A DNA stretch of 64,000 nt. Source: Liopterus haemorrhoidalis. Lineage: Eukaryota; Arthropoda; Insecta; Coleoptera; Dytiscidae. Each line of letters starts with the position of its first letter. The stretch's first letter is position 1. Shown here one piece after another: positions 21,584-32,310 of this stretch. Position numbers and translations under genes: made by a program. The DNA lies in assembly GCA_963971575.1 (NCBI GenBank), contig OZ020611.1, forward strand, positions 182,170,535-182,234,534, read 5' to 3'. A model generated the notes under the pieces. It was not told where the DNA came from. It searched no databases and saw only the letters and a list, made by a program, of their open reading frames with translations.

Positions 21584-21638
21584 GACAAAATGACGGTATA
21601 AGTGTTTTTTGGTCATACCTACAAAACCCTAAAAAGGG
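20559..21638 (+). mobile_element. 1.1-kb repeat with tRNA-like core, copy 1
   Basis: Ends GGGTTTTGCAGGTAT (about 20581) and, inverted, AGGGTTTTGTAGGTATGACC (21617-21638) form an inverted repeat. Outside the left end is the palindrome GTGTGAATTTTCACAC. It matches 34581-35625 (inverted) and 59549-60668 over nearly the whole length except for the tRNA-like middle. It contains a CAGA tetranucleotide run at 21537-21582. The superfamily is unknown. Confidence 0.75.
20965..21062 (-). other. tRNA-like module in 1.1-kb repeat, copy 1
   Basis: On the minus strand a B-box GGTTCGAATCC (20970-20980) is perfect and an A-box TGGCGTGGTTGG (21043-21054) has one mismatch to the consensus. The spacing is long (74 bp), as in tRNAs with a long variable arm or intron. 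The acceptor stem does not pair well, so this is not a functional tRNA gene. Confidence 0.55.
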
Positions 21639-22159
21639 TCCTCATCTCTGTAATGGCGCCCCTGGCAAGTGCCAACCCATTCTGTATACCAATAAAAATG
21701 CCGCCCTCAGAGAAGGCTTACGCCCCGGGGCTGTAGCCCATTTAGCCCTATGGTTAGGGCTGCCCTGAGTATAAGTATGTCACATTTTAATTATCCAGGT
21801 CCAGGCGTTTGGCCACAATTTATACCGCAAAGACAAGCACATGAATAACGATGTAAGGGTTACTTGATCATACCTACGAAAGTCTAAAAATTAACACTTA
21901 ACAAAAGAGAAATGACCAAATACGTACATCAATATAAAATCCTCAATATTATAGATTTTTACTTCACCTATACTTCGTAATATTTAACCTTTGAACTTCA
22001 GCAAGATAAGTTTGTAATTCTTTCGCGGTTTTAATTCCACGCATGTCATACTTTACCCCCACTCATCTTATTAAACAAAAAAATATTAATGTACTTAGGT
22101 ATCATAGTATTTGTGAAGCTTTAATTGTGTAGTGCCTGAAAGTGTTAAAAATTATCATC

Positions 22160-22235
22160 ATGAAATCTTACTTTTCTGACTCCCTCAAATATACATCAGG
22201 CTCGGGAACTGAAGAAAATTCCCAGGATCAGTCCC
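22160..22235 (+). CDS. Possible first coding exon (nanos candidate)
   Basis: ATG at 22160 opens 25 codons, MKSYFSDSLKYTSGSGTEEN then SQDQS, ending in one leftover base before a strong GTAAGT donor at 22236. The nanos exon at 45730 opens with exactly two bases to complete a codon, so the two would join in frame (Pro). A conserved upstream stretch including TATAAAAT (about 21946) is kept in the duplicate at 29.9 kb, as would suit a promoter and 5' UTR. The link to nanos is inferred from strand, order and phase only; the intron would be 23.5 kb. It could belong to another gene or be a captured exon. Confidence 0.4.
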
Positions 22236-22439
22236 GTAAGTCTCTTTAATTATTTAATTTGTAGTCTCTTGGATAGTAAGCTGAAGGAGTCATTCTCTAT
22301 AATAGCAAATTAATATTAAATACAAGGCATAAATGATCAGAATCACAAAATATAAAAAAAATTAAAATTAAAATTTATGAACAAATAGGCTTCTTTGGAC
22401 TGTCAGTCAGGTTGATTTTTGATCTCACTCACATAAGTC

Positions 22440-22645
22440 CTTCATTTTGATTTGTTAATGATTATATCTTTCCATGTATCCCGTATACCAATACTTGTTA
22501 CATCTTCGGTTAGCAGATCTCTTCGTCTCTTACGAGGTCTTCCCACCAGTCGAGGGGTGGTCAATTACCTTTGTACATCTTCAATAACTGTGTCCTCCTT
22601 CATCGTCACCATGTGTCCTATCCACTATAATAGTCTATCTATCGG
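22440..22645 (-). pseudogene. LINE (RTE-like) C-terminal fragment
   Basis: On the minus strand the residues HMVTMKEDTVIEDVQR, LVGRPRKRRRDLL and GIRDTWKDI follow the pattern of the tail after the reverse transcriptase in RTE/CR1-type elements (GRPRKRW motif). Short and frame-broken. Confidence 0.45.
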
Positions 22646-23347
22646 TTCTTGTGTGACACTCAGGGACGGGGGAAAACGGTACGAAATACCGGAGCCCGTG
22701 CAGCCTGCAAGGCCCGGGATTAAATTCTTTTTTTACAAATCATTATCCAGTTTCCTTATTTGTGATTTGGTTCCATGAAGTTTTGTTTTATTTTGCATAA
22801 TTTCTTTAAATTTCTTTGTCGGTAATTATATTACGTAATAATGATTGAAATAACAATTTATAGATTTATAGATCCAGGCCTCAGATCCGATTTACCTGCA
22901 CACTTTGTTTATGTATTTAGCTGTTATCAGTAACCAGTAATTTGAGCCCTTTTGTGGCATTACTTTCGGCAGCTTCCGCGCGGACATTGAGCACGTTACC
23001 TACTTCTACGCAGAGCCCTGCATATCCGCGGATACCCTCGGATATCCACCATTTTTCTGCGGATGCGGGTAAACTATCATATAAATCGTGTGGATGCGGA
23101 TAAAATATCATATCCGCTTATCCGTAATATCCGCGTGAACATATAATCTTCGGTTCGGACGCGTCTTTTCGCAGTATATGCGTTTAGAACCCCAAAAATG
23201 AATCGCTGGCATTTGGATTCTGCTTACGGTGAGAATGATATAAAGACCTTTTTCCACGCTTTTTACTTTTTTTTGCTCTTTAGTTCTTTAGACTCTTAAG
23301 ACCTACTTTATGCTTACTTAAATAGTTAAATACATTATACTTTATAT

Positions 23348-24675
23348 CAGGGATAGGGAGTCGGTAGAAAAATTACCGACTCCTATTTTTGAAGACCGAT
23401 TCCGACTCCCGACTCCGACTCTCGACTCCTTTCACTCGTAAATCGTAAAGCCTATTCCAAATATTTAAGCAGAACTAAATGGAATTTTTATTTTCTTATG
23501 TTATCACGAGTTCACCTTTTAACGATCGAAGTGGGCTTTTGTTAAAAAAAAAAATGATAAAATGCTTCTTTCAATCGTTAAGAGTTAGTATATTTCAATA
23601 TCTAGTTCCACTTAATCTGAAAAAAAACAGACTGTTTTTATATAGTAATGTCATTTTCATTTCTTCACGACTTATTGTGTCATTTTTAAAACAAATTTTC
23701 AAATATATGTTTATGTATTAGTTTAAAAAAAATTATTTAAAAGTATTTTGTAGATAGGATATTCCAAACGTTTAGCCTATTTTAAACGTTTAGATTTTGG
23801 CAATCTAGTTACTTTCATCGTTTGAATCGTGCTTTTTGGCCGTTTTGTTAAAGCTTTGTAAATCATACTTACAATAAACATATTTAGGTTAAAGTTAATA
23901 TCATTTTAAAATGTCATTTTCATTATATTTTGATTTTTTGTGCCATTCTTAATACAAATTTCCCATTTATTTATTTTTTTATCATTAAAATAAGTAAAAA
24001 GTATTTTATTTTTGACATATGTCATTCGTTTCCATGGTTTTACTGTTGGAATTTTAAATTTCCACATGCCAACGTAAAAAATTAAATAACCCAAGCAAGG
24101 TCCTTTCTCGTGACAAACTAAAAGAACGAAAATCCCATTTACTTCCGCCTAAACGTTTGGAATAGCCTGTACTTTATTTTTTATAATATGTGACTTTTTT
24201 CTTTTGACATTTAGATTTTGGCTGCCATCAGTAATCTCGTTACAATTTGAGAAAATAAAAACCCAGTTTAGTTCGCTTAAAAATCCGCTTAAACAGAATA
24301 AACAAAGTATTAAAAAAAGGGTTATGAGTAAAAACAAAATATCTTTACTGCCTCATCGTATTAATCTGTTAATACGAGTAGGATTAATCAAATTTTAAAC
24401 TGGAAAGCATGAAGGAAATCGGGTAAATTCGGTATTGAATATTTTAAATTTCATTTTCGTTCTTGAACAGACAAAAAAATGTCGTTCTTGTTTCCGTGCT
24501 TTAAAAAATTCTGGTAACATGGTTATTTTGCTTTCGTTTTCGGTTTGTTCTCATCCTTGATAAAAATGGATTCAAAGAGTCGATAACTTTTTCCGACTCC
24601 CGACTCCGACTCCTCCAAAAAGCTTCGACTCCTTGACTCCCGACTCCCAACTCCGACTCCGACTCCCCATCCCTG
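23348..24675. mobile_element. hAT-type non-autonomous element with GACTCC arrays
   Basis: Ends CAGGGATAGGGAGTCGG and CCGACTCCCCATCCCTG are inverted. Both subterminal regions hold arrays of CGACTCC/GACTCC words. Flanks CTTTATAT and CTTAGTAT match at 6 of 8 positions, consistent with an aged 8-bp duplication. The middle is AT-rich with internal short inverted repeats and no recognisable protein. Confidence 0.75.
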
Positions 24676-25680
24676 CTTAGTATAACAGTCGTAGAAAAAA
24701 AATCTTTGGAATTATTGTCAGTTTATGAATTTAAAAATAATTATTTAATGTTTCTCCTTATTTGGCATTTTTGGAAATATTGGTAAAAAATAACCATGGT
24801 AAATTGACACATTTAAAAAAGTTCATTAAATTTTTAAAAACAAAAAAATTTTTTGAAATCGTAGTATAACTTTCATCTTTTAATAAGAAGATTTTAAGAA
24901 TTTAGTTTTTAACATTTGCTGATCTTATTGTTCTTTTATTGATTTTGAAATATTTTGGAATATTATTGAAATATTGGTAATTTCAAAATATTATTTTGCT
25001 CGTTAATCTACGTATCCAGATCTTTCATTTAATACCTCATTCGAAGTTTAAAAATATATATATATTTCTTCGTTAAATATATTTTTGTTAAAATTCTCTT
25101 GCAATTTCTATTTTGAAGTCTCCGTCATTTTCCTATATGTGAGTCAAAGAATTGTATAAGTATGTACATTTTTAGTTATCTAGAACCAGCCGTTTGGCCA
25201 AAATCTTTACCGAAAACACAAGCACATTAGTGACGGTATAAGGATTTCGTGGTCATATCTACAAAACCCTTAACATTAACACTTAACAAAAGAGAAATAA
25301 CCAAATATATACATAAATATAAAATCTTCAATATTACAGATTTTGACTTCATCTGTAACAACTTGTCATACTTTATTCCCACTCATCTTACTAAGCGAAA
25401 AGAAAAGAAATAAGATAATTAGGTGTCCAGTGAGTCTCATTAATTATTTAGTATGGAGAGTCCTGGATAGTAAACTGAAGGATTGCTTCTTTATAATAGC
25501 AAATTAATATTAAATTCAAGGAATATACGAGTAGGGTCTTGCGAGATCTTCCCCATCCCCATTATGTATCCTATCCACCAGGACCGGCGCGAGGTTCGTT
25601 GGCGACCCTAGGCAGGGCTGTAACTAGCTTTTTTCGGGTTTTGGGCAAGATTTTATAACTGGCCCCTCTAAACACATTAT
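24676..25680 (+). repeat. Spacer leading into block B of the segmental duplication
   Basis: 24676-25000 is AT-rich without a gene. From about 25100 the sequence follows block A (CCGTTTGGCCA, ACACTTAACAAAAGAGAAAT, ATAAAATCTTCAATATTACA), but the exon itself is missing, with GAAAAGAAAAGAAAT in its place. Confidence 0.55.
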
Positions 25681-25681
25681 A

Positions 25682-26544
25682 CAGGGTGTTTGTTTGAAAC
25701 GGGGCACCCCGAAAATCTCCTTTATTTGTAAAGATACAAAAAATCTTCAGAACAAAAGTTAAACTAGACAAAAGGCCCATCTAAAGGTTACTATAAGAAT
25801 TCTGAGCCACTCGGTTTCACCGGAAATGATGTCAACGATTGAACTAGCATAGGGAATCGATAATTTTATACTTTGTTCCTAAAAGTACATTAAATTAGCT
25901 TTACAATGACACCAAAAAGTCATATTTTTATGTTAACCATTTCAAACTGGCGACCATTTATTTACAAAGAAGATTTAGAAGAAAGGGTTAGAAGTGCAAT
26001 CCGGGATATCCAAGAGTGTACTCTTATAAGGGCGATGGAAGAGTTTTTATTAAGAATGAGAAAATGTGTGGACAATAATGGTGGTTTGATCGAACATATG
26101 TAATTTTTTTTTTTTTTTTTGTAATATAATTGTAAAAAGTAAATAGTTTTTTTCTAAATAGTCAAATAGTTTATTTTAGAGATATTTTGTTTCTTTTTTT
26201 TATTGTTTTCAAAGCTTGCTACGTTCAACTTTGTAAAAGTTATGTTGATTATTATTTTGTAAATAAATGGTCTCCATTTTGAAATGGTTAACATAAAAAT
26301 TTGATTTTTTGGTGTCATTGTAAAGCTAATTTAATGTACTTTTAGGAAAAAAATATAAAATTATCGATTTCCTATGCTAGATCAAACGTTGACATCATTC
26401 CGGTGAAACCGGAAGTGCCTCAGAATTCTTATAGTAACCTTTAGATGGGCCTTTTTGTCTAGTTTAACTTTTGTTCTGAAGATTTTTTGTATCTTTACAA
26501 ATAAAGAAGATTTTCGGGGTGTCCCGTTTCAAACAAACACCCTG
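25682..26544 (+). mobile_element. Tc1/mariner deletion derivative with 260-bp inverted arms, copy 1
   Basis: Ends CAGGGTGTTTGTTTGAAACG and its inverse are flanked by TA. The arms (25682-25950 and 26275-26544) are inverted copies. Between them only the last 45 codons of a transposase remain (25960-26103: EDLEERVRSAIRDIQE, then a tail ending GGLIEHM). The better-preserved relative at 54470-55691 identifies it as DD41D-type. Confidence 0.85.
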
Positions 26545-27113
26545 TATATAGCGATGACCTAAAAAACAAGGTCCTCACATCTAAAGTACAAGTGATGACA
26601 AAAAAAGGTCCGTACTACAAAATTACCTAACGCTATCCGGATATTTTTAGTTTTGATGCGTTAAAGTTAGTATTTCCTTTATTTTGTCTTCTTATTGATT
26701 ATTATTTTTACATTAATTTGGCGTCCTCATCCACTAATCACCTGAGGCTATCCACTATATCACTTTGCTATCCCACTATAATCGTCTATATTTCGGTTCT
26801 TGTGTGATACTCACGGGCGTCAGGGAATGAAGAACGCCGATACAAATTACCGCAGCCCATGCAGACTGCAGAATCTGAGACTGAATTCTTTTTTTTACAA
26901 ACCACTATCCAATTTTATTATTTGTGATTTTGTTCCATGCCTCAATTTCTTTTTTTTTTGCATAATTTCTTTAATTTTTTTTTGTCTGTAGTTGTAATAC
27001 GTAATAATAATTTAAATAACAATGTTTATAGGACCGGGCCTCAGATCCCATTTAACTGCACACTTTGTTAATGTATTTAGTTGTTATCAATTACCAGTAT
27101 TTTGAGCCCCTTA

Positions 27114-28546
27114 GGGCCAGTTGCACCGCTTTGTAATAAATCTAACACTTTACAAAGTGTAACTTAAATTTAAGTGACACTTAAAAAATAAATGCATTGC
27201 CGACTACTTTTGAGGAGCGCTTTATTAAGGAATGGTTTAAGGTGGTGAAACACGGAATAATTTAAATATGTAACGTTTTTATCAAGAATAACTGTCACTT
27301 GTTTTAACCAAATTCTAATTTTAACATTTAACGTGGTAAATAAGTCAGCTACGGTTGTTGGATGACAACTAGTAGAGTAAAATCGTAAAATATTCAAAAC
27401 TTCTTAAATTAGTGAAACTCTAAAATTAAAATATATATGTAAATATAAATAAATATGAATAAAAGTAAGCTATAAATTACTTTAAATAAAATTTAAATAC
27501 AATATAACTTGTTTTTTTGGTTTAAGTGGAACTAGATTTTCAATTCTAGTAACTTTTACCGTTTAAATAAGGCTTTTGATCATTTTGTTTAACAAAAGCC
27601 CTCTTTAAACCTTAAAAGGAGAGCTTATGACAATTTACAAAAATGAAAATTCCAGGTAGTTCCGCGTAAAGGTATTGAAGAGCCCATACCTACTCACCAA
27701 TGTCGGCCCTAGTATAGGGTGACCATTTTCTTAAGAAGGCAAGGCGGGACGGATCAAGAAAAAAAAGGGTCCTCACCTCCCAAATCCAAGTGAAGAGCAA
27801 AAAAAAGGTCCTCATCTCCGATCTTAAAATGCGGGACTTTTGCGGGACGCATCTTAATGCGGGACAAAATGTTAAAATGCGGGACGAATGGTTACCCTAC
27901 CCTAGTATATATGTATGGCTTCCCCAGGCAAAAGTGAAAACGTCAATTATAAAACGTAAAGAAATTATTTATTATTACAAATACCTAATACTAGTACAAT
28001 GCATAAACATCAAAAATTAAGTCTTGCTATTTGTTCTAAATAATTTTATTTTCAACAACAACTATGTATTAAATGTTAAAGAAAATTATTTCGAGGTTAA
28101 TTATTTTAGTTTCTGTAGATGATGCCACAGATCTTCGTATAGCTGTCATTTAAAATTTTCAATCCATTTTTTCTAATAACTGGCACACAGTATCTTAATT
28201 TATCGAAATATTTTCGAAATGTTCATCCATTATTACAAATAATTTTGTCCTTCATACACTTTTTTCGATAAAACCTAAATATATTTCCAAAATATCTTGT
28301 TCATCGTCCACAATTACTTCACCATCCATTCTATAATTAAAAATGTTAATACTTATATTTTCAATAACTGTCAAAATATGACATTTGAGTTTCACTTAAA
28401 TAATAAGCCCAACCTAATCTACGGCTTAATTTAGGTTTCACTTAACAAAAAATAAGTTCCACTTAAACAGCGGTGCAATGGAATAAATGTCACTTAACAG
28501 TTTTAAGTTATACTTAAAGTTTAAGTGTTAGCGGTGCAACTGGCCC
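27114..28546. mobile_element. PIF/Harbinger-type element, 1.4 kb
   Basis: Ends GGGCCAGTTGCACCGCT and its inverse (AGCGGTGCAACTGGCCC) are flanked by TTA (27111-27113, 28547-28549). Comparison with block A shows the uninterrupted site. A 185-bp MITE is nested at 27715-27899. A short minus-strand frame beginning MDGEVIVDDEQDILEIYLGF (about 28325) may be a transposase start. No DDE core is recognisable. Confidence 0.85.
27715..27899. mobile_element. TAGGGTGACCA MITE, copy 2
   Basis: Ends TAGGGTGACCATT and ATGGTTACCCTA are flanked by a perfect 8-bp duplication CCCTAGTA (27707-27714 and 27900-27907), pointing to a hAT-type transposase. The core has two units of the AAATCCAAGTGAAGAGCAAA minisatellite and three GCGGGAC words. 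Confidence 0.85.
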
Positions 28547-28769
28547 TTAGTGGCATTTCTGTCGGTAACTTCCGCGTGGACATTGAGCACGACACGTACT
28601 TGTACGTACTTACACGTACTTACGTAAACATATCTTATATATTATATTGCAAAAAAAATAATAAAAACAATTTCTATCTATAAGCAGTTTTTTATCTGTC
28701 GGCGGGCCCTTATTTTTACGTTTTCGAAGGAGGGATTATGGTCTTCTCAGGGGCCAGGCCCACTGCCAG

Positions 28770-29635
28770 CGGTGTCCGGACAATTCGCCGCGGACAGTTC
28801 GCTGCGGACAATTCGTCGCCAGACAATTCACTGCGGACAATTCGTCGCCGGACAATTCACTGCGGACAATTCGTCGCATTCGGCTCGGACAATTCGCCGC
28901 GGAAAGTTCCGAAGTAAGATTAGATACGAGTGGCGTTTTTAGACCAATATGAGTCTTTGGCGATCTACCGGGATACAATCAGATGCGAGTGGTGTTTTTA
29001 AACCAAGATGGGTCTACAGCGATTTAACAGGGTATTGCTATATGTGAGCGGTGTTTTTAGACCAAAATAGGTCTACGGTAATTGGTGACGGGGTAAAATC
29101 GGATATATACGGTGATTTTTAGACTAAAATAGATTTCGAGTCGTTTACAAATTTAATAATATTAATTCAATAAATACGGTACAGATTTTTTTGCTCGAAC
29201 TTGTAGATTTCTAGAACAAAAAAAAAAAAGAAATATTTATATAAAAATAAAGTAAACTATATAGAACGTTTCCTTAAGCTACTCTTGCAAAAAATAATTA
29301 TCATAGGTACAATAATTAACAAATAATGTTATATTCTTAATAAACTTTAGTTTTATTTTAGTCTAAAACACCGCTCACATATAGTATTACCCTGTTAAAT
29401 CGTTGTAAACTCATCTTGGTCTAAAAACACCATTCGCATCTTATTTTACCCCGGTAGATCGCCGAAGACCCATATTGGTCTAAAAACACCAATCGTATTT
29501 AATCTTACCTCGGAATTTTCCGCGGCGAACTGTCCGCGACGAATTGTCCAAGCCGATTGCGACGAATTGTCCGGCGACGAAATGTCCGCGGCGAACTGTC
29601 CGCAGCGAAATGTCCGGTGACGAATTGCCTAGAAA
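28770..29635. mobile_element. Foldback-type element made of tandem repeats
   Basis: The left arm starts with eight to nine direct units of about 14 bp (GGACAATTCGCCGC and variants, 28774-28905), then four units of about 60 bp built on GTTTTTAGACCAA (28916-29145). The right arm repeats both in inverse order and orientation (29350-29510, 29515-29632). Long inverted arms built of short direct repeats are the hallmark of foldback elements. The loop (29150-29345) is AT-rich and non-coding. Target duplication not found. Confidence 0.8.
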
Positions 29636-29764
29636 CCTGCCAACACCCTTGGTGTTACTCGGTCGTGAATACTGTTCTCGGATATATTTTTTCTTGCAGA
29701 TGTTCCGTTGCCAATTATTTTATTGGGATTAAAGATTCGACGTAATATTTTATTTTTTAAAACT

Positions 29765-30290
29765 ATTAGGTTACAAGCACATGAGTAATGGTATAAGGGT
29801 TTCTTAATCATACCTACAAAAGCCTAAAAATTAACACTTAACAAAAGAGAAATGACCAAATACATGCATCAATATAAAATCCTCGATATTACAGATTTTG
29901 ACTTCATCTTTAGCAACTTCGTAAGGTTTAATGCGCATGTCATACTTTACCCCCACTCGTCTAATTAAACAAAAAAATATTAATGTACTTAGGTATCATA
30001 GTATTTGTAAAGCTTTAATTGTGTAGTGCCTGAAAGTGTTAAAAATTATCATCATGAAAACTTATTTGCCTGAAGAAGATTCCCAGGATCAGTCCTGTAA
30101 GTCTCTTTAATTATTTAATTTGTAGAGTCCTGGCTAGTAAGCTGAAGGATTATTTCTCTATAATAGCAAATTACTATTAAATTCAAGGAACAAACGATCA
30201 GGGTCACAAAAGATTATTTCTATATACAGGCAGTTTATTTTTTTACCTGTCATAAGGCCTTTATTTTTACCTTTTCGACGAGGGGGCTAT
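29765..30290 (+). repeat. Segmental duplication, block C
   Basis: Matches block A from ACAAGCACATGA to the exon and beyond (CTCTATAATAGCAAATTA), and block B at its right end (CTTATTTTTAC..TTTTCGA). The foldback element lies just upstream. Confidence 0.75.
30054..30096 (+). CDS. Shortened duplicate of the possible first exon
   Basis: ATG at 30054 opens MKTYLPEEDSQDQS and one leftover base before GTAAGT at 30097. Compared with 22160-22235 it lacks 33 bases (11 codons) but keeps reading frame, donor and exit phase. Upstream sequence is nearly identical over more than 100 bp. It could act as an alternative first exon or be a dead copy. Confidence 0.35.
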
Positions 30291-30560
30291 TGTTCGAAGA
30301 AAATATAATCAAAGCCATTGAAAAGAAAATACTTTCTTGGTTTAAACATTTAAAAAAAATGCCGGATACACAATGGCCCAAAAGAATATGGAATTGGGTA
30401 CTAGAAAGCCGTAGAAGACCTGGTATACCTCTAAGATCCTGGAAGACAGATGTGTATGAAGCAATGGAAAAAGAGGTCTCCAAAAAAACGAGTGGAGAGA
30501 TGGAGACGCCCGGCGAAGAGGATTCGAAAGAATGCGACAGCTATAAAGGATTATATAAAA
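30290..30560 (+). pseudogene. LINE (RTE/jockey-type) C-terminal fragment
   Basis: Residues KKILSWFKHLKKMPDTQWPK, RIWNWVLESRRRPGIPLRSW and KTDVYEAMEKE match the region after the reverse transcriptase in non-LTR elements, where W.GH..RM and GRP...W are conserved (here FKH and GIP). No start, 5' part or tail; the frame breaks near 30490. Confidence 0.6.
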
Positions 30561-30849
30561 ACAGCCGCAGTTCATTTATTCAACCAGTATATATGTCGCA
30601 AAATGTTTATCTCAAGAATACTTATTTTTTATGATATGCTTTCGATAAAATCCAAGTCTAATTAATTCTTTATATACATATCGTCGGCTTACTGCAAAAA
30701 CCATATGCCTTCCAGATTGTAGTTTCGAATAAATAGCATTTAATTATTTAAAAAGACTTTTCAAATCAAACTGGAAACATTTTTTTCCAAAGTTTTTACC
30801 CAACTTTAAGTTGGGTTGATATGTGTATGTCCTTGATCGCTTAAGCTCG

Positions 30850-31062
30850 TGGTATTATTAAGATAAAATGTTTGTTAAAATAATTATTTGTTATTTTTTT
30901 TCTTTCTGGTGGTCGTGGATAAAGTAGGGTCTGTGACTCGGTTGGAAGAGAAAATTCGAAGCTCGTGGTCCCTCACGCTCGCCTGCGGCTCGCGCTCGGA
31001 ATGTTCCTCTCGCATCGAATTTTCTCATTCCAACCTTGTTACAGAATATACTATTCTATGCG
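30850..31062 (+). repeat. Dispersed repeat, inverted copy at 62815-63020
   Basis: Both copies share GTGGTCGTGGA, GGTCTGTGACTCGGTTGGAA and a GC-rich block CTCGCCTGCGGCTCGCGCTCGG. The GC island stands out from the AT-rich background. Its class is unknown. Confidence 0.65.
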
Positions 31063-31650
31063 ATAGATAAAACAAAAAGTTCTGGAAAGAACTAGTTTAT
31101 TTGATGTTCAATTGTTTTTCCAAATTAAAATTCATATTTGTAAAGTTAAATACATCCTAATTTAACTTCCTTCGTAACACTTATAATAAAGAAGTTATCA
31201 ATAAATAAACAGTTCTCAAAAACACCCTGTGTAAGTGAACTCCTCCTAAGAAAAAAACAAAAACTGGGTCTGCGCGAGTTATAAAACTTGAGAACGTATT
31301 ATTATTTTATTAATCAAAGTTACTTTCCAATTAATTTTCTAAATATGACTCATAGAATTAGAGATATATTTACAACTTTTAATATTAACGACGAATTATT
31401 TACATTTAAAATAAGATTCCTCGAATTTAATTTAAAATACTTGTCAAGTGATATGTGCGATGTCAGGTGCCGGGTTACAATACCATTATTGTCCTCAACC
31501 TAATATCAGTTGTTTGCAAATTAAATAACATATCATGTCACATCAACAACTTTATCAATTTTATGAACAAGAACATGATTCCTGCAACCTATTTTGTTTT
31601 TACTAATTGTCTGAGAATGTACAGTTACGCAATAGTAGCAAATAAATAAT
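31063..31650. other. Spacer, no gene recognised
   Basis: Overlapping short frames at 31288-31503 and 31455-31649 have no known domain, and nothing marks exon ends. I see no repeat here. Confidence 0.3.
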
Positions 31651-31653
31651 CTA

Positions 31654-32205
31654 CGAGGGCTACCTTTAAAGTTTTTACAAAAACTAAGAAAGATTTTTTT
31701 TTTGAACTAACAGTTTTATTGCTTTTCAAAATATACGCCTTTAAGATTTATATACTTTTGCATACGTTCAAACTAATTCTCGAAACATTTTTTCCACTCT
31801 GAAGTTGGTATCTCAAAAACATGGTTTTCGAAGACTTCAACAGCTTCTTGAGGTGATGAAAATCGCTGTCCACGCAATTTTGTTTGACACTGGTAAACAA
31901 GAAAAAGTCGTTAGTGAATACATCAGGTGAATACGGGCAATGAGACATTAATTCGATGTTTTTCTCCTTCAAATAATCATTTGTTTGACGTGCTTTGTGG
32001 GAGCTTGAATTCTCATGATGAAGAATGATGCGACGTTTTTGGTTGTGTGTCCAGATTTTGTCGATGACTTCTGGCAAACAAATTGTTGTATACCATTCAG
32101 CATTAATTGTTCCCCGATCCTCCAAAGGAATGGTTGCGACACTACAACCGAAGAAACAAGCGATCATTTTCTTGGGCTTCATGAACGAACAACTTTTGTG
32201 GGTTT
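31654..32205 (-). pseudogene. mariner, 3' half (same family as 51505-53116)
   Basis: Starts at the terminal repeat CGAGGGCTACC after TA and runs, on minus, through the C-terminal half of a mariner transposase: KKMIACFFGC, RRIILHHENSSSHKARQ and CPYSPDVFTNDFFLF. The second catalytic Asp (HHDNA in the 52.7-kb copy) is Glu here (HHENS), and the third region is altered, with further frame changes near 31860. The 5' half is lost where it meets hAT sequence at about 32205. Confidence 0.85.
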
Positions 32206-32209
32206 TGTA

Positions 32210-32310
32210 AATAATTTTTAATTATCTTTAGTTTAGAAAATGATCTTTCTGCCGTGGCTATAGTGACGGGTAGCGTGAGGAACAACAAAATGCGGTAATA
32301 ACATCTGCAA
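32210..32310 (-). pseudogene. hAT transposase dimerisation segment, fragment 1
   Basis: On minus: YYRILLFLTLPVTIATAERS followed by FSKLKIIKNYLQ, the highly conserved hAT C-terminal dimerisation motif (ZMYM1/DUF4371-like type). The frame is then cut by the mariner fragment. Confidence 0.75.

Larger units (their letters stand above)
21780..23010 (+). repeat. Segmental duplication, block A (with possible nanos exon 1)
   Basis: Blocks A (here), B (25100-28735, broken by insertions) and C (29765-30290) share the same order of sequence: ACACTTAACAAAAGAGAAAT, ATCAATATAAAATCCTC, CATACTTTACCCCCACTC, then the exon, then AGCTGAAGGA, and (A, B) CCAGGCCTCAGATC-type DNA to GGACATTGAGCACG. B has lost the exon. 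Confidence 0.75.

Noticed and set aside
21419..21616. Frame with a VCLS repeat
   Set aside because: It is the CAGA tetranucleotide run read in frame.
22917..23111. 64-codon minus-strand frame
   Set aside because: It crosses a GC-rich palindromic stretch (ATCCGCGGAT words), probably a MITE fragment, with no known domain.
28736..28978. 80-codon frame with repeated SELSA/NCP words
   Set aside because: Produced by the 14-bp tandem units of the foldback element.
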